DNA from: Timema cristinae
Lineage: Eukaryota; Arthropoda; Insecta; Phasmatodea; Timematidae
Assembly: GCA_039000515.1 (NCBI GenBank)
Contig: JBCFYV010009882.1
Coordinates: 54,487,846 to 54,551,845 of the forward strand
Direction of reading: 5' to 3'
DNA: 64,000 nucleotides
Numbering within the stretch: position 1 is the stretch's first letter; the number at the start of each line of letters is the position of its first letter. Both the position numbers and the translations under genes were made by a program. Of the stretch, positions 1 to 10,095 are shown in pieces. Below the pieces are notes generated by a model. It made no database searches. It was not told the DNA's origin and worked only from the letters and a program-made list of their open reading frames with translations.

Positions 1-565
1 CGTTTTACTATTTGCGGTGGGACCATGATGAGACTCAAACCCCTTGTTGCATGCTTTAACAAACTCAAAGGTTCCGGGCCTGTCTGCAACCCACAGACCG
101 CAAGTCCAAAGGTGCTCTTTTGACATCACTGTTGTAATTGAGCAAAGTCTTAATATATAATCTATATCATGCGTATTTATGGGTGGTGATACTAGTTTTT
201 TGATTCAAAAAACATCTACCTGTGTTAATATCGAACCAGTTGTTGACTGGAGCAATTTGATCCACCTCGGTGAAAGCGCCACCGTCGGGTTTAATGATGG
301 CCGCCTTTATATAGAGAATTGTCTATAAAAGATCGATTTTGTGCCCCGTTTGACAGGTAGCGGTAAATTCTTTGGGTTAATCATTGGTGAGGGAACAGAC
401 AGGTTTGTACTGGAGCCATTGAATACATTCAAGACTGGTTTGCGTAGGTGGGACGGAAAAAGACATCGATATAACTGCTGGCACACTCGAAAGACTGGGG
501 GTGTAGAAACGACATTTCAACTTAAAACATCTATAGCTGCTTTCTTGACATTTTACATCGGGCAA
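1..565 (-). pseudogene. Polinton/adintovirus-like major capsid protein remnant (partial)
   Basis: Reading leftward from about 565, broken frames resemble the N-terminal part of the double jelly-roll major capsid protein of Polintons and adintoviruses. What is seen: a PPTQTS segment near 450-470, a KAAIIKPDGG...QIAPVNNW stretch near 240-310, then a YIKTLLNY segment near 140. There is an in-frame stop at 167-169 and a frame change near 115. The gene runs off the left edge, so only the first part is present. It lies downstream of the other remnants in the same orientation, as in one late-gene block. The family call comes from remembered motif order, not a search. Non-functional. Confidence 0.6.
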
Positions 566-602
566 TGACAGAAAAATGATGTCATTGCGTCTTTCGACGG
601 CC

Positions 603-794
603 TTAATAGTCTGAGCTGGTTATCAGCGTGTCTATCTTCTGCTCCGCCTTAAATTTAAGGTTTGTTTCAGCCTCACCGAGATGCTGGCTTAGGGCCTTTT
701 TGAAAGGACGACGCTGAATGGTGACGTCGGAGAGCACGCGTATACCCATTTGAAGCGCCTGTATTCCAATGTCTTTAGCAACGGTTCTCAGCAA
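603..794 (-). pseudogene. Putative small minor virion protein of the Polinton
   Basis: A 63-residue basic, alanine-rich frame with the pattern KDIGIQALQMGIRVLSDV followed by a predicted amphipathic helix. Many Polintons encode a short protein of this kind just before the capsid gene, often compared to adenovirus core or cement proteins. Position (between the penton-like frame and the capsid remnant) and orientation agree. The N-terminal glycine-rich part usual for the family is not visible, so it is probably truncated. Low-complexity composition limits the certainty. Confidence 0.4.
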
Positions 795-924
795 CGTTAC
801 GGCGTTCTTGAAAAGGTCACCAAGAAACTTCCTATTCCATGTCCGCGTTAATAGGGAACACCGTGGTATATCGAAGATAGTCCTGTTTCAGCCTGGTTGA
901 CGTAGTATCTTTGATAAGGACAGT

Positions 925-1338
925 TCATGTCGAGCAACGCCAAAAATAAAGTTTCACGCACTCTTTTTCAAACTCGAACTGTACAGGTTCACCTGTGCCT
1001 GTTCTTATATTGATTTCCAGGCTTTCAAATTCCATTCTAGGTACGGGCACGTAGTTCGATGGAGTATAGCTAACTGTGTTATTTATGCCGTAAAGATAGT
1101 ATATGGTGTTGATACAGACGATAAGTAAAAACGGTGCTACCATGTCACCCGCGGGTTGAGGATCAACGATATCCGTGTAGATGTAAATTTTAGAGGACAA
1201 GCCTAGTAGAATGTTGTTGGTATACGGTGACTTTTGGACTTTTATCAGATTAGTCTGAAGATCGAAACTTAGCTGTAGATTTAGTTGACTAGATTGAGTC
1301 AGCAGCAGTATATTTGGGGAAAAAGAAACAATGTCCAC
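925..1338 (-). pseudogene. Putative Polinton minor capsid (penton) protein, C-terminal part
   Basis: An open frame of 137 residues whose first codon is GTG (1336-1338), so the true start is missing or broken. Recognisable stretches are SKIYIYTDIVDPQPAGDMVAP near the middle and NIRTGTGEPVQFEFEKE near the end. These are typical of a conserved Polinton/adintovirus protein regarded as the single jelly-roll penton. The usual length is several hundred residues, so at least half is lost. It sits between the integrase and the capsid remnant, same strand. Confidence 0.5.
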
Positions 1339-1726
1339 TTTTTGTTAGTGTTTGTGTTAATTAATACAAATCAGAAATACCCTTTAAACTCCTCTACATC
1401 GTATAGGGCTTTGACCAATTCATCGTTAGTGCTGTAGTTTACAGGAGGGACGTGATCCTTGAATATTTTTTCCACGCTGTTAGCGTCGACGCAGTTGGAT
1501 CATACAGTATTTAAGCCCTCGGGTATGGTGGTGAAAGAACATGGATATTGGAGTTCGGCGAGGGACTTCCCACTCTCCGTCGACTGTAATACGGGAGGGT
1601 AGTTGCGTGGTGGAATTCGCGAGGGTATTTTTCGGGAACTATCCAACTATCCAATAAAGCTGTTAGTTGGCAAAGTGATGTAAAACTGGTCTTTCATGGT
1701 AGGGCGCTGACGTATCTGGCAGGAAT
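1339..1726. other. Decayed Polinton coding spacer
   Basis: No convincing frame. By position it should hold the missing N-terminal half of the penton-like gene. Short leftward segments appear, but I could not assign them to a family. Confidence 0.3.
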
Positions 1727-2760
1727 TCATGAATTAACCTTAGTGTGGTAACCTTTCCACTGCACGTACACTATCTTTCTGGAACCTTTATCCTTGACAC
1801 GTAGTATTTTATCCACTTTAAATGTTTCGGTAAGACGTACGCGATGCAATTTGTGTTCGTTAAAAGTTACCGCCACTTCCTCTATGTCAAGATCATTAAG
1901 GCTGTAGACGACTGGTTGTCGCAACTCGTCACTACTGACTTTTAAAATGTCTTTTCTCTAATTGCTTTCGTAGCCATTTTCAAAGAGTATTTTGGATTTG
2001 TTAAAACGCAACATGCCACCGACCTTTTTGTCTTACTATTGGAGTTTGGGTGCCTTTTAATATACTGATTATCTCTGACTTGAATCACACTTGTTTATGA
2101 AACGTCTGCAGGTGCCATCTTGATACTGGAATGTTTTTTGCCATTGTAAGCGTCAACGAGATCTTGGAGGACGTCCACATAGCGATACGTGTTATTTTTG
2201 CTATAATAGCACGACATGCGCTCTTTCAGAGTTCTATTGAATCGTTCCACGATGCTTACCTTCACGTCCAGATTATGAATGGTGTAGTAATACACTCTTT
2301 CTTTATTGAGAAATTTCCTGATTAGAAGTGCCGTGAACTCTGTACCCTTGTCCGTCTGTAAACTTAGAGGTCTACATCCATTTTGTTTGGAAATATCCCG
2401 AAAGTTTTCTCTCAAGTCGCTCCCCGTCTTGGATGGTAGCGTCCTTGGCCAGGTCATTTTGCTAAACACGTCGAAGATGGTGAGCAAGTATACGGCACAG
2501 TCGTATTTTCCGAGATTGTGCATATTGTTGAGATCGGCTTGCCAGAGATCATCAATATTTGACTCCACATACTTGTTGAGTGTAAGCTTTTTTATTATAG
2601 ATTTGTGTAGGATATAAGTGTCCTGTGCACGAACCTATTCTCGTACATTGTCCGGATATTTCTTGGACTTCCTTATGAGTGATGCTTCCCCTGCAAATCC
2701 TGCAGGATAAGATAGATCGTATTATATATCGGCTAAACGGACCATTCAGCTCGAAAAGGA
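1727..2760 (-). pseudogene. Polinton retroviral-type integrase (rve core plus chromodomain-like tail), broken
   Basis: Retrovirus-like integrase that would insert the element. The core frame 2568-2095 shows IDDLWQADLNNM (first Asp), FDVFSKMTW, LQTDKGTEFT (second Asp) and ERFNRTLKERM (Glu), the order of a DDE integrase. Upstream, frames up to about 2760 carry SYPAGFAGEASLIRK and TYILHK, the usual N-terminal part. Downstream, 1924-1727 holds VDKILRVKDKGSRKIVYVQW, the chromodomain-like C-terminus. The pieces lie in different frames with stops between them, so this is a pseudogene. The + strand frames over it are shadows. Confidence 0.82.
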
Positions 2761-2785
2761 AGTCACCTGTTTTCGTCCACTATTT

Positions 2786-3700
2786 TCAGTTTCTTCTTCT
2801 TAGGGAGTTGCGACGGCGTAAGTGGATGGGTACGAGCTTTGGATCTACAATAGGCGCCAAACTTTTCGGATTTACAATAAATACTTTCGGGACGTTTATT
2901 TTTTGAATTGCCGTGAGAAACTCTCGCCACCCCGACGGTTCACTGTGACTTCTTGCTCTGACCAGATTGTCGCTTAAATCCACAATATTAGATCCACGGA
3001 GAAGTGTATCGTGAATACTCTCTTCCATGTTTTCATCCCAAAAGATATCGCCTCGAGAAATGTTATGTTCTAGTAAAACTTCCACTTGTTTACGTTCCTT
3101 TACGGGAATAGTATTGATTACAGCAGGGGAGGAAAATACAAACACTTCAGCGGTGGTTGTGGTGGTGGTATTTTCAGGTGGAGGAGAGTGTTGACTAAAG
3201 TGCAGATAGAGCTCTAGCATATGTTGGTATAAAGTCCATTCAGACTTGTCGTCTAGTTTTGAAGCGAGAATTTTTTCCATTTCCTTGTCCAGCTCTGAGA
3301 CCACTATAATTGTGGCCGATACAACTTGTTTATGGTATTGATCAAATGATGTAATGTTTCCGGGGACAACAATATTGTCTTTTTCGTGTGTTCCATTATC
3401 TACTTGTTGAATAGGGAACCGAGGACACTGCTGATTAATGGGGCTAAAAGTAAAAGCAGGAACGCTCCTTTTTTCTGAACGAGTAGTCGTCTCTTCTTCT
3501 TCCAGCACTCTCCTCATTTGACCATCTTGCGCAACACCTACTTGTGAGTACATAACTTTGTCTTATGAACATATTTTTCAACGGCACCCACCCTTTTAAA
3601 ATGTTGTAGACACACTCGCAAACATATTTAATTAATTTCTTGTCTGCCGTTTTCAACCAGGCGCCGATACGCTGCTGCGGGTTCATGCAATGCATCGCAC
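2786..3700 (-). pseudogene. Conserved Polinton proteins of unknown function (two overlapping frames)
   Basis: Two overlapping leftward frames. The first (ATG 3695, to 3444) has RIGAWLKTADKKLIKYVCEC and a short VPL motif, like a small conserved Polinton protein. The second (ATG 3553, to 2786, 255 residues) has a charged, glutamate-rich N-terminus, a run of threonines, and a C-terminal SNIVDLSDNLVRARSHSEPS then GWREFL. That last pattern recurs in Polintons next to the integrase. This is the longest open frame in the element. The overlap could be natural, or the result of a frameshift fusing two proteins. Function unknown. Confidence 0.5.
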
Positions 3701-3829
3701 GCAGCAGAGGGGTTTACTTCAGAACTTTGGGACTCATGGATATGAAAGGATCTGTAATCGGGCAGTATCGGATTTTTTATAGCCTTTGCGTGTTAAGTAC
3801 ACGCAGCACCGGACATTTATGAGTGTTCG

Positions 3830-4436
3830 ATATCTGAACCATTCGTGTGTACCGTGCTTGAAATCAAACAATATATACTCGTGGGGAGTACTTGTAGCAT
3901 CAGCGTAAACCTCTTGTAAAACACAGGGGTTTTCAGGACAAACTTGGCGTGCAAAGTGTTAACTCTGAGCTTTATCCCTGGAATTTTTAAAAATCAAGAT
4001 ATAATGTGCGTTTAAGGAAATGTCTCTTTGGCCCTTGCCCGGGGGGAATAGATTTTGTGTAAGGTATATGACGCTAATATTTTGATGGTGGAATCTTTTT
4101 GTGAATAGATCGACGACCACTTCGTTGGTTTCACGCATCATGTGGCCCAGGATAATCAGCTGTCGAGAGCCATTACAGGTGTCATTCATTTCAACCAATC
4201 CCTTAAAGAATATGACATGGGGACTTAACCCGTCTTGTTCGAATCCCGGTTGTAATAACCATAATACCGGGTGATTTTATCAAATATAACTCACACATTG
4301 TGTCCAAGTGTCGAATAAAGTCGGCTAAATATTGTGACTTTCCATAGCAAGAAGGGCCGTTGATGATATCCCAAAATGGATGTTTAATCTTGTCCATAAT
4401 GTTGAGACTGAGCTTATAAGCCATATGAACTTGCAT
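3830..4436 (-). pseudogene. Polinton FtsK/HerA-like genome-packaging ATPase, frameshifted
   Basis: The A32-like packaging ATPase pumps DNA into virions. Frame one (ATG 4436 to 4203) has PFWDIINGPSCYGKSQYLADF, with GPSCYGKS as the Walker A loop. Frame two (4198-3959) has RQLIILGHMM where Walker B is expected, then VVVDLFTKRFHHQNISVIYL and GKGQRDISLNAHYILIF. The reading continues in a third frame to about 3830 (NPCVLQEVYADATSTPHEYI). At least two frame changes and a stop break it. The Walker B acidic residue appears to be replaced, so it is inactive. Confidence 0.75.
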
Positions 4437-4496
4437 TTATAGGATAGGAGGGAGCAGTTTAGATGTTGAAACATAAATATTACAGTTTTCTTAAAT

Positions 4497-4870
4497 ATTT
4501 ATTCACACAAATAAAAGTTGTACAACCATGAAAAATATACATGGAATATTTATTTACACAAATAAAAGTTTTACAAACATAGCTCGCACCAGGAAAAATA
4601 TACTTGAAATATTTATTTACACAAATAAATGTTTTAGAATATAAATCATACCATGATATGTATACTCAGAATATTATTTACACAAATAAAAGTTTATACA
4701 AATATTGCTGACACCACGAAAAGTATACTAGGAATATTTATTTACAAAAATAAAAGTTTTTACAAATATATCTCACGCCATGAAAAGTATACTTGAAATA
4801 TTTATTTACATAAATAAAAGTTTATATTATAGCTCTCACCATAAAAAGTATACTTGGAATATTTATTTAT
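4497..4870. repeat. 62-bp AT-rich minisatellite with an embedded palindrome
   Basis: Six to seven diverged copies with unit starts near 4497, 4548, 4610, 4672, 4735, 4800 and 4859, period about 62 bp. Each unit begins with TTTATTT, four bases, then AAATAAA, an inverted repeat. Each arm carries AATAAA, so a poly(A) signal occurs on both strands. The units continue with ACAAA-TAT-GCTCACACCATGAAAA-like sequence. It separates the leftward Polinton genes from a rightward open frame. Confidence 0.85.
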
Positions 4871-5221
4871 AGAAAAACAAAACGAAAAACACGTTACTTA
4901 TAGAATATATCTTACACCTTGAAATATATTATACATGCATAAATGTATAGGAAACATTAATCAATTTCTTGAGGTCGTAGCGGGAATAGTTGCCTCGGTA
5001 CTAATTTACTAAATTCGTTTAAAGAGTATTTGAATAAATACACAACCAGATGGTTTCAGTTTAAAATATGTACAAGAAACTCGACAAATTTACCTAGAAT
5101 TAAAATATATATACAAACAACTAATTGACTAGAAATAATCTGGTAGGTAAAGGATTGTACTGGAAGATAAAAATATATAAAAAGTATCAAGGTGCATAAA
5201 ATAAATCATAAAATATTATGA
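4871..5221. other. AT-rich spacer
   Basis: A/T-rich non-coding sequence after the minisatellite. No frame, motif or terminal repeat was recognised. Confidence 0.5.
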
Positions 5222-5272
5222 GTGTTTTCATACAAAAAATATTTAAAAAATCTCAAATATTTGCAAAATGGT

Positions 5273-5578
5273 ATGTCAGATGAATTGTCTAAAGTGAAAT
5301 CCCGTCTAAATGATCACCGTTTAGTAGTGGCGAGCGCGTTTAAAAGGACAGTAATACCCAAACGCCAACGTATTGAAATCATCGGTGATCCACCGTTTGG
5401 TGTACATTGGCCGGCAAAATTTATTCTGCGAAATGGTACATACATTCGCAAGACATTTTCTTACAGTTTTTTGCGGCAACTTTATGTATTTTCCGCTGCC
5501 TGTTCGGTGACCATCGTTTTCAAAACGTCAAAATTAACGTCGTTCATGTTGCCGCCCTCAAACGTAACTACTTATTGA
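5273..5578 (+). CDS. Hypothetical protein at the Polinton edge (doubtful)
   Basis: From the ATG at 5273 the frame gives 101 residues, with KVKSRLNDHRLVVASAFKRT and GDPPFGVHWPAKF segments. The open frame extends upstream to 5222, but only from a GTG. Its GC content and lower repetitiveness set it apart from the surrounding AT-rich DNA, like the Polinton frames to the left, though on the other strand. I recognise no family. It could be a remnant of another Polinton protein or a chance frame. No splice sites or partner exon were found. Confidence 0.25.
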   Translation: MSDELSKVKSRLNDHRLVVASAFKRTVIPKRQRIEIIGDPPFGVHWPAKFILRNGTYIRKTFSYSFLRQLYVFSAACSVTIVFKTSKLTSFMLPPSNVTTY

Positions 5579-5611
5579 TCTGGCACACATATTATTTATA
5601 TATCACTAGAA

Positions 5612-5834
5612 CTAGACACATTTTAGCACTGCGTCTTACAACCCGTTCGGTTTATGCGCTTATGTAATAATTATGCTAATTGATTAGGAGTTGGAAAGAT
5701 TGAACCCTCATTTACGTAGAGGGAGATTGGAAAACACCCCTAGTTTACCCAACTGAGATTCAAACATTGAACTCCCCCGTCCACGACAGTCTGACTCTAC
5801 ACGAACCAAGCGAGTCATCCAACTGCGCCACCGA
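5612..5834 (-). mobile_element. SINE family B copy (tRNA-Leu/Ser-like head)
   Basis: On the - strand the copy begins at 5834 with a CGGTGGCGCAGTTGG box A-like stretch, followed by a GTTTGAATC box B. It ends with the shared tail GAACGGGTTGTAAGACGC and GTGCTAAAATG near 5620. It is diverged and no target duplication was found. Confidence 0.6.
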
Positions 5835-5839
5835 TTTAA

Positions 5840-6690
5840 TTTATTTTAAACAATTGTTTTATTCCTTGAATCACTTATAACAGAAAAATAAAAAGTTTTA
5901 TTTTACTTAACATTTAATGTTCTCGTCTATATTTTGCCGATTATATAACTTTTACAATAATTCATAAGTAATATTAAATACAATTTTAAATATAATTGTA
6001 TGTTTGAAATACGTTTTTGGTGACATAATAAATAATATTTACACAAAACTAATTAGTCACTTAAGCAACAAAGAAATTGTATGTTCGCAATAATACTTTG
6101 ATGAAATAATTTATAACAATTTCAAAAATTCATAAGTAATTTCAGATAAAATTTCAACTTTCATTTAATGCTCGAAACTATATTTTGTTGACATAATAAA
6201 TAACAATCAAACAAACCAAATCAGCCATTTAAACCTCAATACAAAATTAGGGGAATTGTACCCACAATGGCACGGAGAAAGAATGGAAAATATTTTTAAA
6301 AAAAACCCTAAATACGCTCGACGCTGATGAAGAAGTTTGAAAAATTTATTTTTAGATTGATTACACTGGAGTGGATTTGTTTAGCTTACCCTGAATATTT
6401 ATTAAAACCTATAATGTTCATTTACAACACACACGCAGTGCGGCCCAACGTTCTACATGTATAATATTTATCACAAGAAAGAAGTAAGGTTGAATAAATT
6501 ATATTTAATAAGGGGATGTATTTCAATTTTCCAGAAGTGGAAGTGGAGAAATGTTGATGAAAATTCATTCAAAAATAACTTGCTGCGGGATCAAACCCCA
6601 ACCTTTTCATAGCTATTATCTAAACCTTTTTCTAAAATGGTAACTCAATCGTAATTACCCAGTTATCTGGTTCACATATTATTTATAGAC
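5840..6690. other. AT-rich non-coding stretch
   Basis: Several short imperfect direct repeats of the kind ATTCATAAGTAAT and GACATAATAAATAA recur between 5940 and 6210, suggesting a degenerate tandem array. No coding frame or recognisable element. Confidence 0.4.
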
Positions 6691-6696
6691 CCCACG

Positions 6697-6905
6697 AACT
6701 CGACACATTTTAGCACCACGTCTTACTATCCGTTTGGGTTATACGCTTAAGTACTAATTACGCTAACGTATTATAATCTGGGAAGTTTTATCCCACATTT
6801 GCTTAGAGGGAGATTTAGAATCTACCCCCAGGTCTAAGACAACACTCTCGCAATATACTAAACTGCAGGAGTTCGAATATTGGTCCACTGGCTGCCACCC
6901 TCTTT
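6697..6905 (-). mobile_element. SINE family B copy, diverged
   Basis: On the - strand: GTGGCAGCCAGTGGACC head, TTCGAACTCC box B-like motif, then the tail AACGGATAGTAAGACGTGG ending in GTGCTAAAATGTG near 6697. The sequence just outside the tail (ACATATTATTTATA...GACACATTTT) also matches that beside the copy at 5612, so the repeated unit may be longer than the SINE. Confidence 0.5.
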
Positions 6906-7059
6906 CACTCAAATGTGGGTACACATCTCGCATTGTGACGTAAGGAGGTAGTGGTTCAAGTCCCTTAGAGGGAAACAAACGCTAATTACTTCACATTTCA
7001 AACCAGGGCAAATGCTGGTACACATTTCATCTGGTCAGACACCATCATCAAACTGTGCC

Positions 7060-7405
7060 CGATCTCAAATATAAGGGCTTCAAATCTCTACCACCCCATT
7101 GAAATGATACTGTGGTTCGAATCCCGGTGGACACACCATCAAAATATCAGGCTTATCTATTTCTGGTGGAGAAAGTTGGAATCAGATCCCTGTTGCGGTA
7201 AACTGTTGGATGCAATAGCTCGCCTAATATATAAGCTTGCAGCTCTTTAAATAATAAAGAAAATATTTTAATAACATCTACAATTAAAAATAAGCTCTTT
7301 CTCTCCCCACCTCCCTCCAAAGTAGCAGTTATATCACGCTTGCCTGAAGAGCTTAGTCAAGTTTGGGGCAATAGATGGCTGTGGTATCTAGAAACAGGCG
7401 CTTTC
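7060..7405 (+). repeat. Dispersed repeat D, copy 1 (tRNA-related SINE body)
   Basis: Contains GTGGTTCGAATCCCGGTGG, a strong box B, followed by a roughly 270-bp body: CTGGTGGAGAAAGTTGGAAT, AACTGTTGGATGCAATA, then CTTGCCTGAAGAGCTTAGTC. The same order recurs at 9760-10095 and partly at 9535 and 11160. Probably the body of a fourth tRNA-derived SINE with a decayed box A. Confidence 0.5.
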
Positions 7406-7584
7406 AACACCCACTATTACATTTTCAATAACAAATAGCGTGGCCATCTAATAATCATCCATTTGACTCTCTGGGGAGGGAATTTGGTTTTTTAAAAAGG
7501 AACTTTAGTCTTTCAACGTGTTTCAGTATTCTTACCTAATGATTAAAAGTAGAAATTTCATTATTGCTTCCAGCCTGTTGTTAG

Positions 7585-9335
7585 CAATATTGCTTCTGAT
7601 AATTATTTGTAGTTGAGCCAACCATCTCGGTTTCAGTTCCAGTTTCCAGGTGTCAAAGATATCTAGACCGACTAATCTTCAGTAAAAGGATAAATAATAT
7701 TTTGGGCTAATTGATTATTAAACTACTTATATGTTTTAAATTACACCTTGGTAGATAGAGACCTTTTCACATTTCACCTCCGCAAAAAATGATTGTATAT
7801 CTACTTATATTTTATTCGGGCAGTGGTGGCTCGTGTATAGGCACTGTGGAACCGCAGCACTCCCTATTTCCACTTGATATTATTGATAACATTTATTATG
7901 AAATCTTTTATTTTTTAATTCTTTATTCATTTTTGTAGTACAATATATATTCCTTAAGCTTAATGTCAGTACTTCAGTAGCCATCCCCCAATTTATTAAA
8001 AAGATACACAAATATTTGTATGGAACTGTGAGATTCACAGTGCCAGTGACGTGGCGTTTGACTGTTGTGCGTATGCACACATAGGAGGGGAGTGGGGAGG
8101 AAGGCGGGACTACCAGGTAAATAGAGCACTGTTTCTCTCGCATTGCCGGCTCTGGCGTGATGGTTGAAGGAAGTTTTTTTTACTCAGCGTGTGTTGTGCT
8201 TAAAAACCGTGTACCATATTCTTGAATGTGATAGAGTGTAGAAGAGTGTAGAAATAGATTATTATTCTGCTTCCAGCTATTCTATTTGATTCATTTTTTT
8301 CGGTTCTTTTATTTAACTAAAAGACTAAATGCGCTTGCAGTACTTTCAATAGAGAAAAATTTCCTCAATTGTCATCCAGAGATCAAGGTGAAAATTATTG
8401 AACTTTTTGCTCAAATTAAAACAAGAAGAATGGATTTCATTTTTAAATGAATAGATCAAGCTTGAACTGTAAATATTTAAGTTAAAGTAAGTAATAAATG
8501 TTTTTTTTTTTTTGTTAAGATTTTATCAAGTTCTTTAGTAAATTATATTTTCATATTTTTTTTTCCTTTTACACAATTTTAAAACAAAGGCTAAAATTGT
8601 TCTGGAGCAGCACCCTCAATAATTTTAGCTTCAAGCCGCCACTGTATTTGGGCAAATCCATCAAGGTTAGAATACATGTTACACTACATGGCGAACGCTG
8701 AAAACAACAAGGTGTTTTAATAGGTATTGCTTCCGAAAAATCAACGTTGGTGTGTTTGATTCCTGTGTCCAGGTGTCAATGATATCTAGACGCAGTAATC
8801 CCCTACTAAAATAATAAATAATATATTTGGCTATTTGAAACTACCTATAAGTTTTAATTTAAATCTTGGTAGGTAGACATCTTTTCATATTTCACCCCGG
8901 CACAAATGACGGTACATCTATTAATTTTACTATTCGGGTAAATATATCAAGGTTCGAATCCATGTTACCGTACATGGCGAACGCTGAAACAAAATAAGGT
9001 GTTTTAATAAGAATTGTTTCCGAAAAATCGACATTGGCGGATTCGTTTCCAGTATCCAGCTGTCAATGATATTTAGCTGTAATAATCTTCACTAAAAGCA
9101 TAAATAATAGCTTTGGCTATTTTAAATATTTATATGGTTTGATTTACATCTTGTTAAGTAAACATCTTTTTACATTACCTTCCTGCCCAAATAATGGTAC
9201 ATCCACTAATTTTAATATTCGGGCAAAAATATCAAGGTTCGTATTCATGTTACCGCACATAGCAAACGCTGAAAGAATACAAGGTACTTTAAATAGGATT
9301 GTTTCCAAAAATTCGGGCCTCTGAGAATGAGTTTT
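7585..9335. repeat. 288-bp tandem repeat array (repeat E), three units plus a partial
   Basis: Phase-marker GTGTCAA-GATATCTAG occurs at 7651, 8771 and 9060. The last spacing is 289 bp; the first is 288 bp after subtracting the 832 bp added by an inserted hAT element. Each unit also carries ATTCGGGCAAATATATCAAGG-like and ACATGGCGAACGCTGAAA-like blocks. No coding content; the small frames inside are shadows of the repeat. Confidence 0.8.
7821..8644. mobile_element. Non-autonomous hAT element (824 bp) inserted in repeat E
   Basis: Ends are CAGTGGTGGCTCGTG and, reversed, CAGTGGCGGCTTGAAG, typical hAT-type termini. The flanks are TATTCGGG (7813-7820) and TATTTGGG (8645-8652), an 8-bp duplication with one change. 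The interrupted repeat is recovered when the element is removed. The inside is non-coding. It shares its terminal sequence, but little internal sequence, with the element at 26680-27621. Confidence 0.8.
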
Positions 9336-9534
9336 CACTTTTCCACCATGAGGGATATAACCCCTATAACCCCTTTAAGATATAATCTCTACCATTTGTA
9401 CTAAGTAAGAATGTTTCTCAACTACTTTAAGTACACAGTCATATGACCTCAAACAGGTTGAACGTGCTGATGTACTCTCAGAAATCCCGCAGTTGCAGAA
9501 GTTCTTGTTAAACTTTCCCAATTTTCACTCCAGT

Positions 9535-9680
9535 GCAAGTGGGCATGTTGTTTAAATGACAGGCTCATCTATTTCTGGTGGGTAAGGTTGGACTCAAATC
9601 ACTGCGGGTAGTACACTGTTGGACGCGATATATCGTCTAATATGTAAGTTTGCCCTTTTTTAACTAGATATATTAGAGAG
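9535..9680 (+). repeat. Repeat D, copy 2 (partial)
   Basis: Matches the middle of repeat D: CTCATCTATTTCTGGTGGGT, ACACTGTTGGACGCGATA and TCGTCTAATATGTAAGTTTG. It lacks both the box B start and the 3' half. Confidence 0.5.
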
Positions 9681-9759
9681 GGACCCTCTGCGGACGTGTT
9701 TATTTTTTCCATCCATAAAAATACTGGGACACAGGCCGAGCAGTTTAAACTGATGTTTG

Positions 9760-10095
9760 ATTTCGCTCTCGCAAATGCGGAGTACACCAGACACCTGCGA
9801 AAGATACCGATGTTTGAATCCCGGTGGTCCCGCCATCTAAATTTCACGCTCATCTCTTCTTGATGGAGAATGTTGGAATAAAGGCCCTGATGGAGTACAC
9901 CGTTGGACGCGATATTTTGTCTAATATATAAATTTGCCGTTCTTTAACTATTAAAGAACATATTTTTAATTTGTAGCATCTACAAGTAACAATACTCTCG
10001 CCCCCATTCCCCCAAACACCGATCATATTACTTTACTTGAAAAGCTTAGTCTTGCCCTAACGGATAGTGCGGAGTATCTCGAAACAGTCAATTTG
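9760..10095 (+). repeat. Repeat D, copy 3
   Basis: Full-length match to copy 1: GTTTGAATCCCGGTGG box B at about 9810, GATGGAGAATGTTGG, CACCGTTGGACGCGATA, TTTAACTATTAAAGAACAT, then TACTTGAAAAGCTTAGTC near 10050. The 5' part (CAAATGCGGAGTACACC) may be a decayed tRNA-like head. Confidence 0.5.

Noticed and set aside
2131..2617. Rightward open frames over the integrase region
   Set aside because: They mirror the leftward integrase frame, which carries the real motifs; the + translations have no family look.
4497..4870. CRISPR-like array
   Set aside because: Units are contiguous and diverged with no unique spacers; eukaryotic context.
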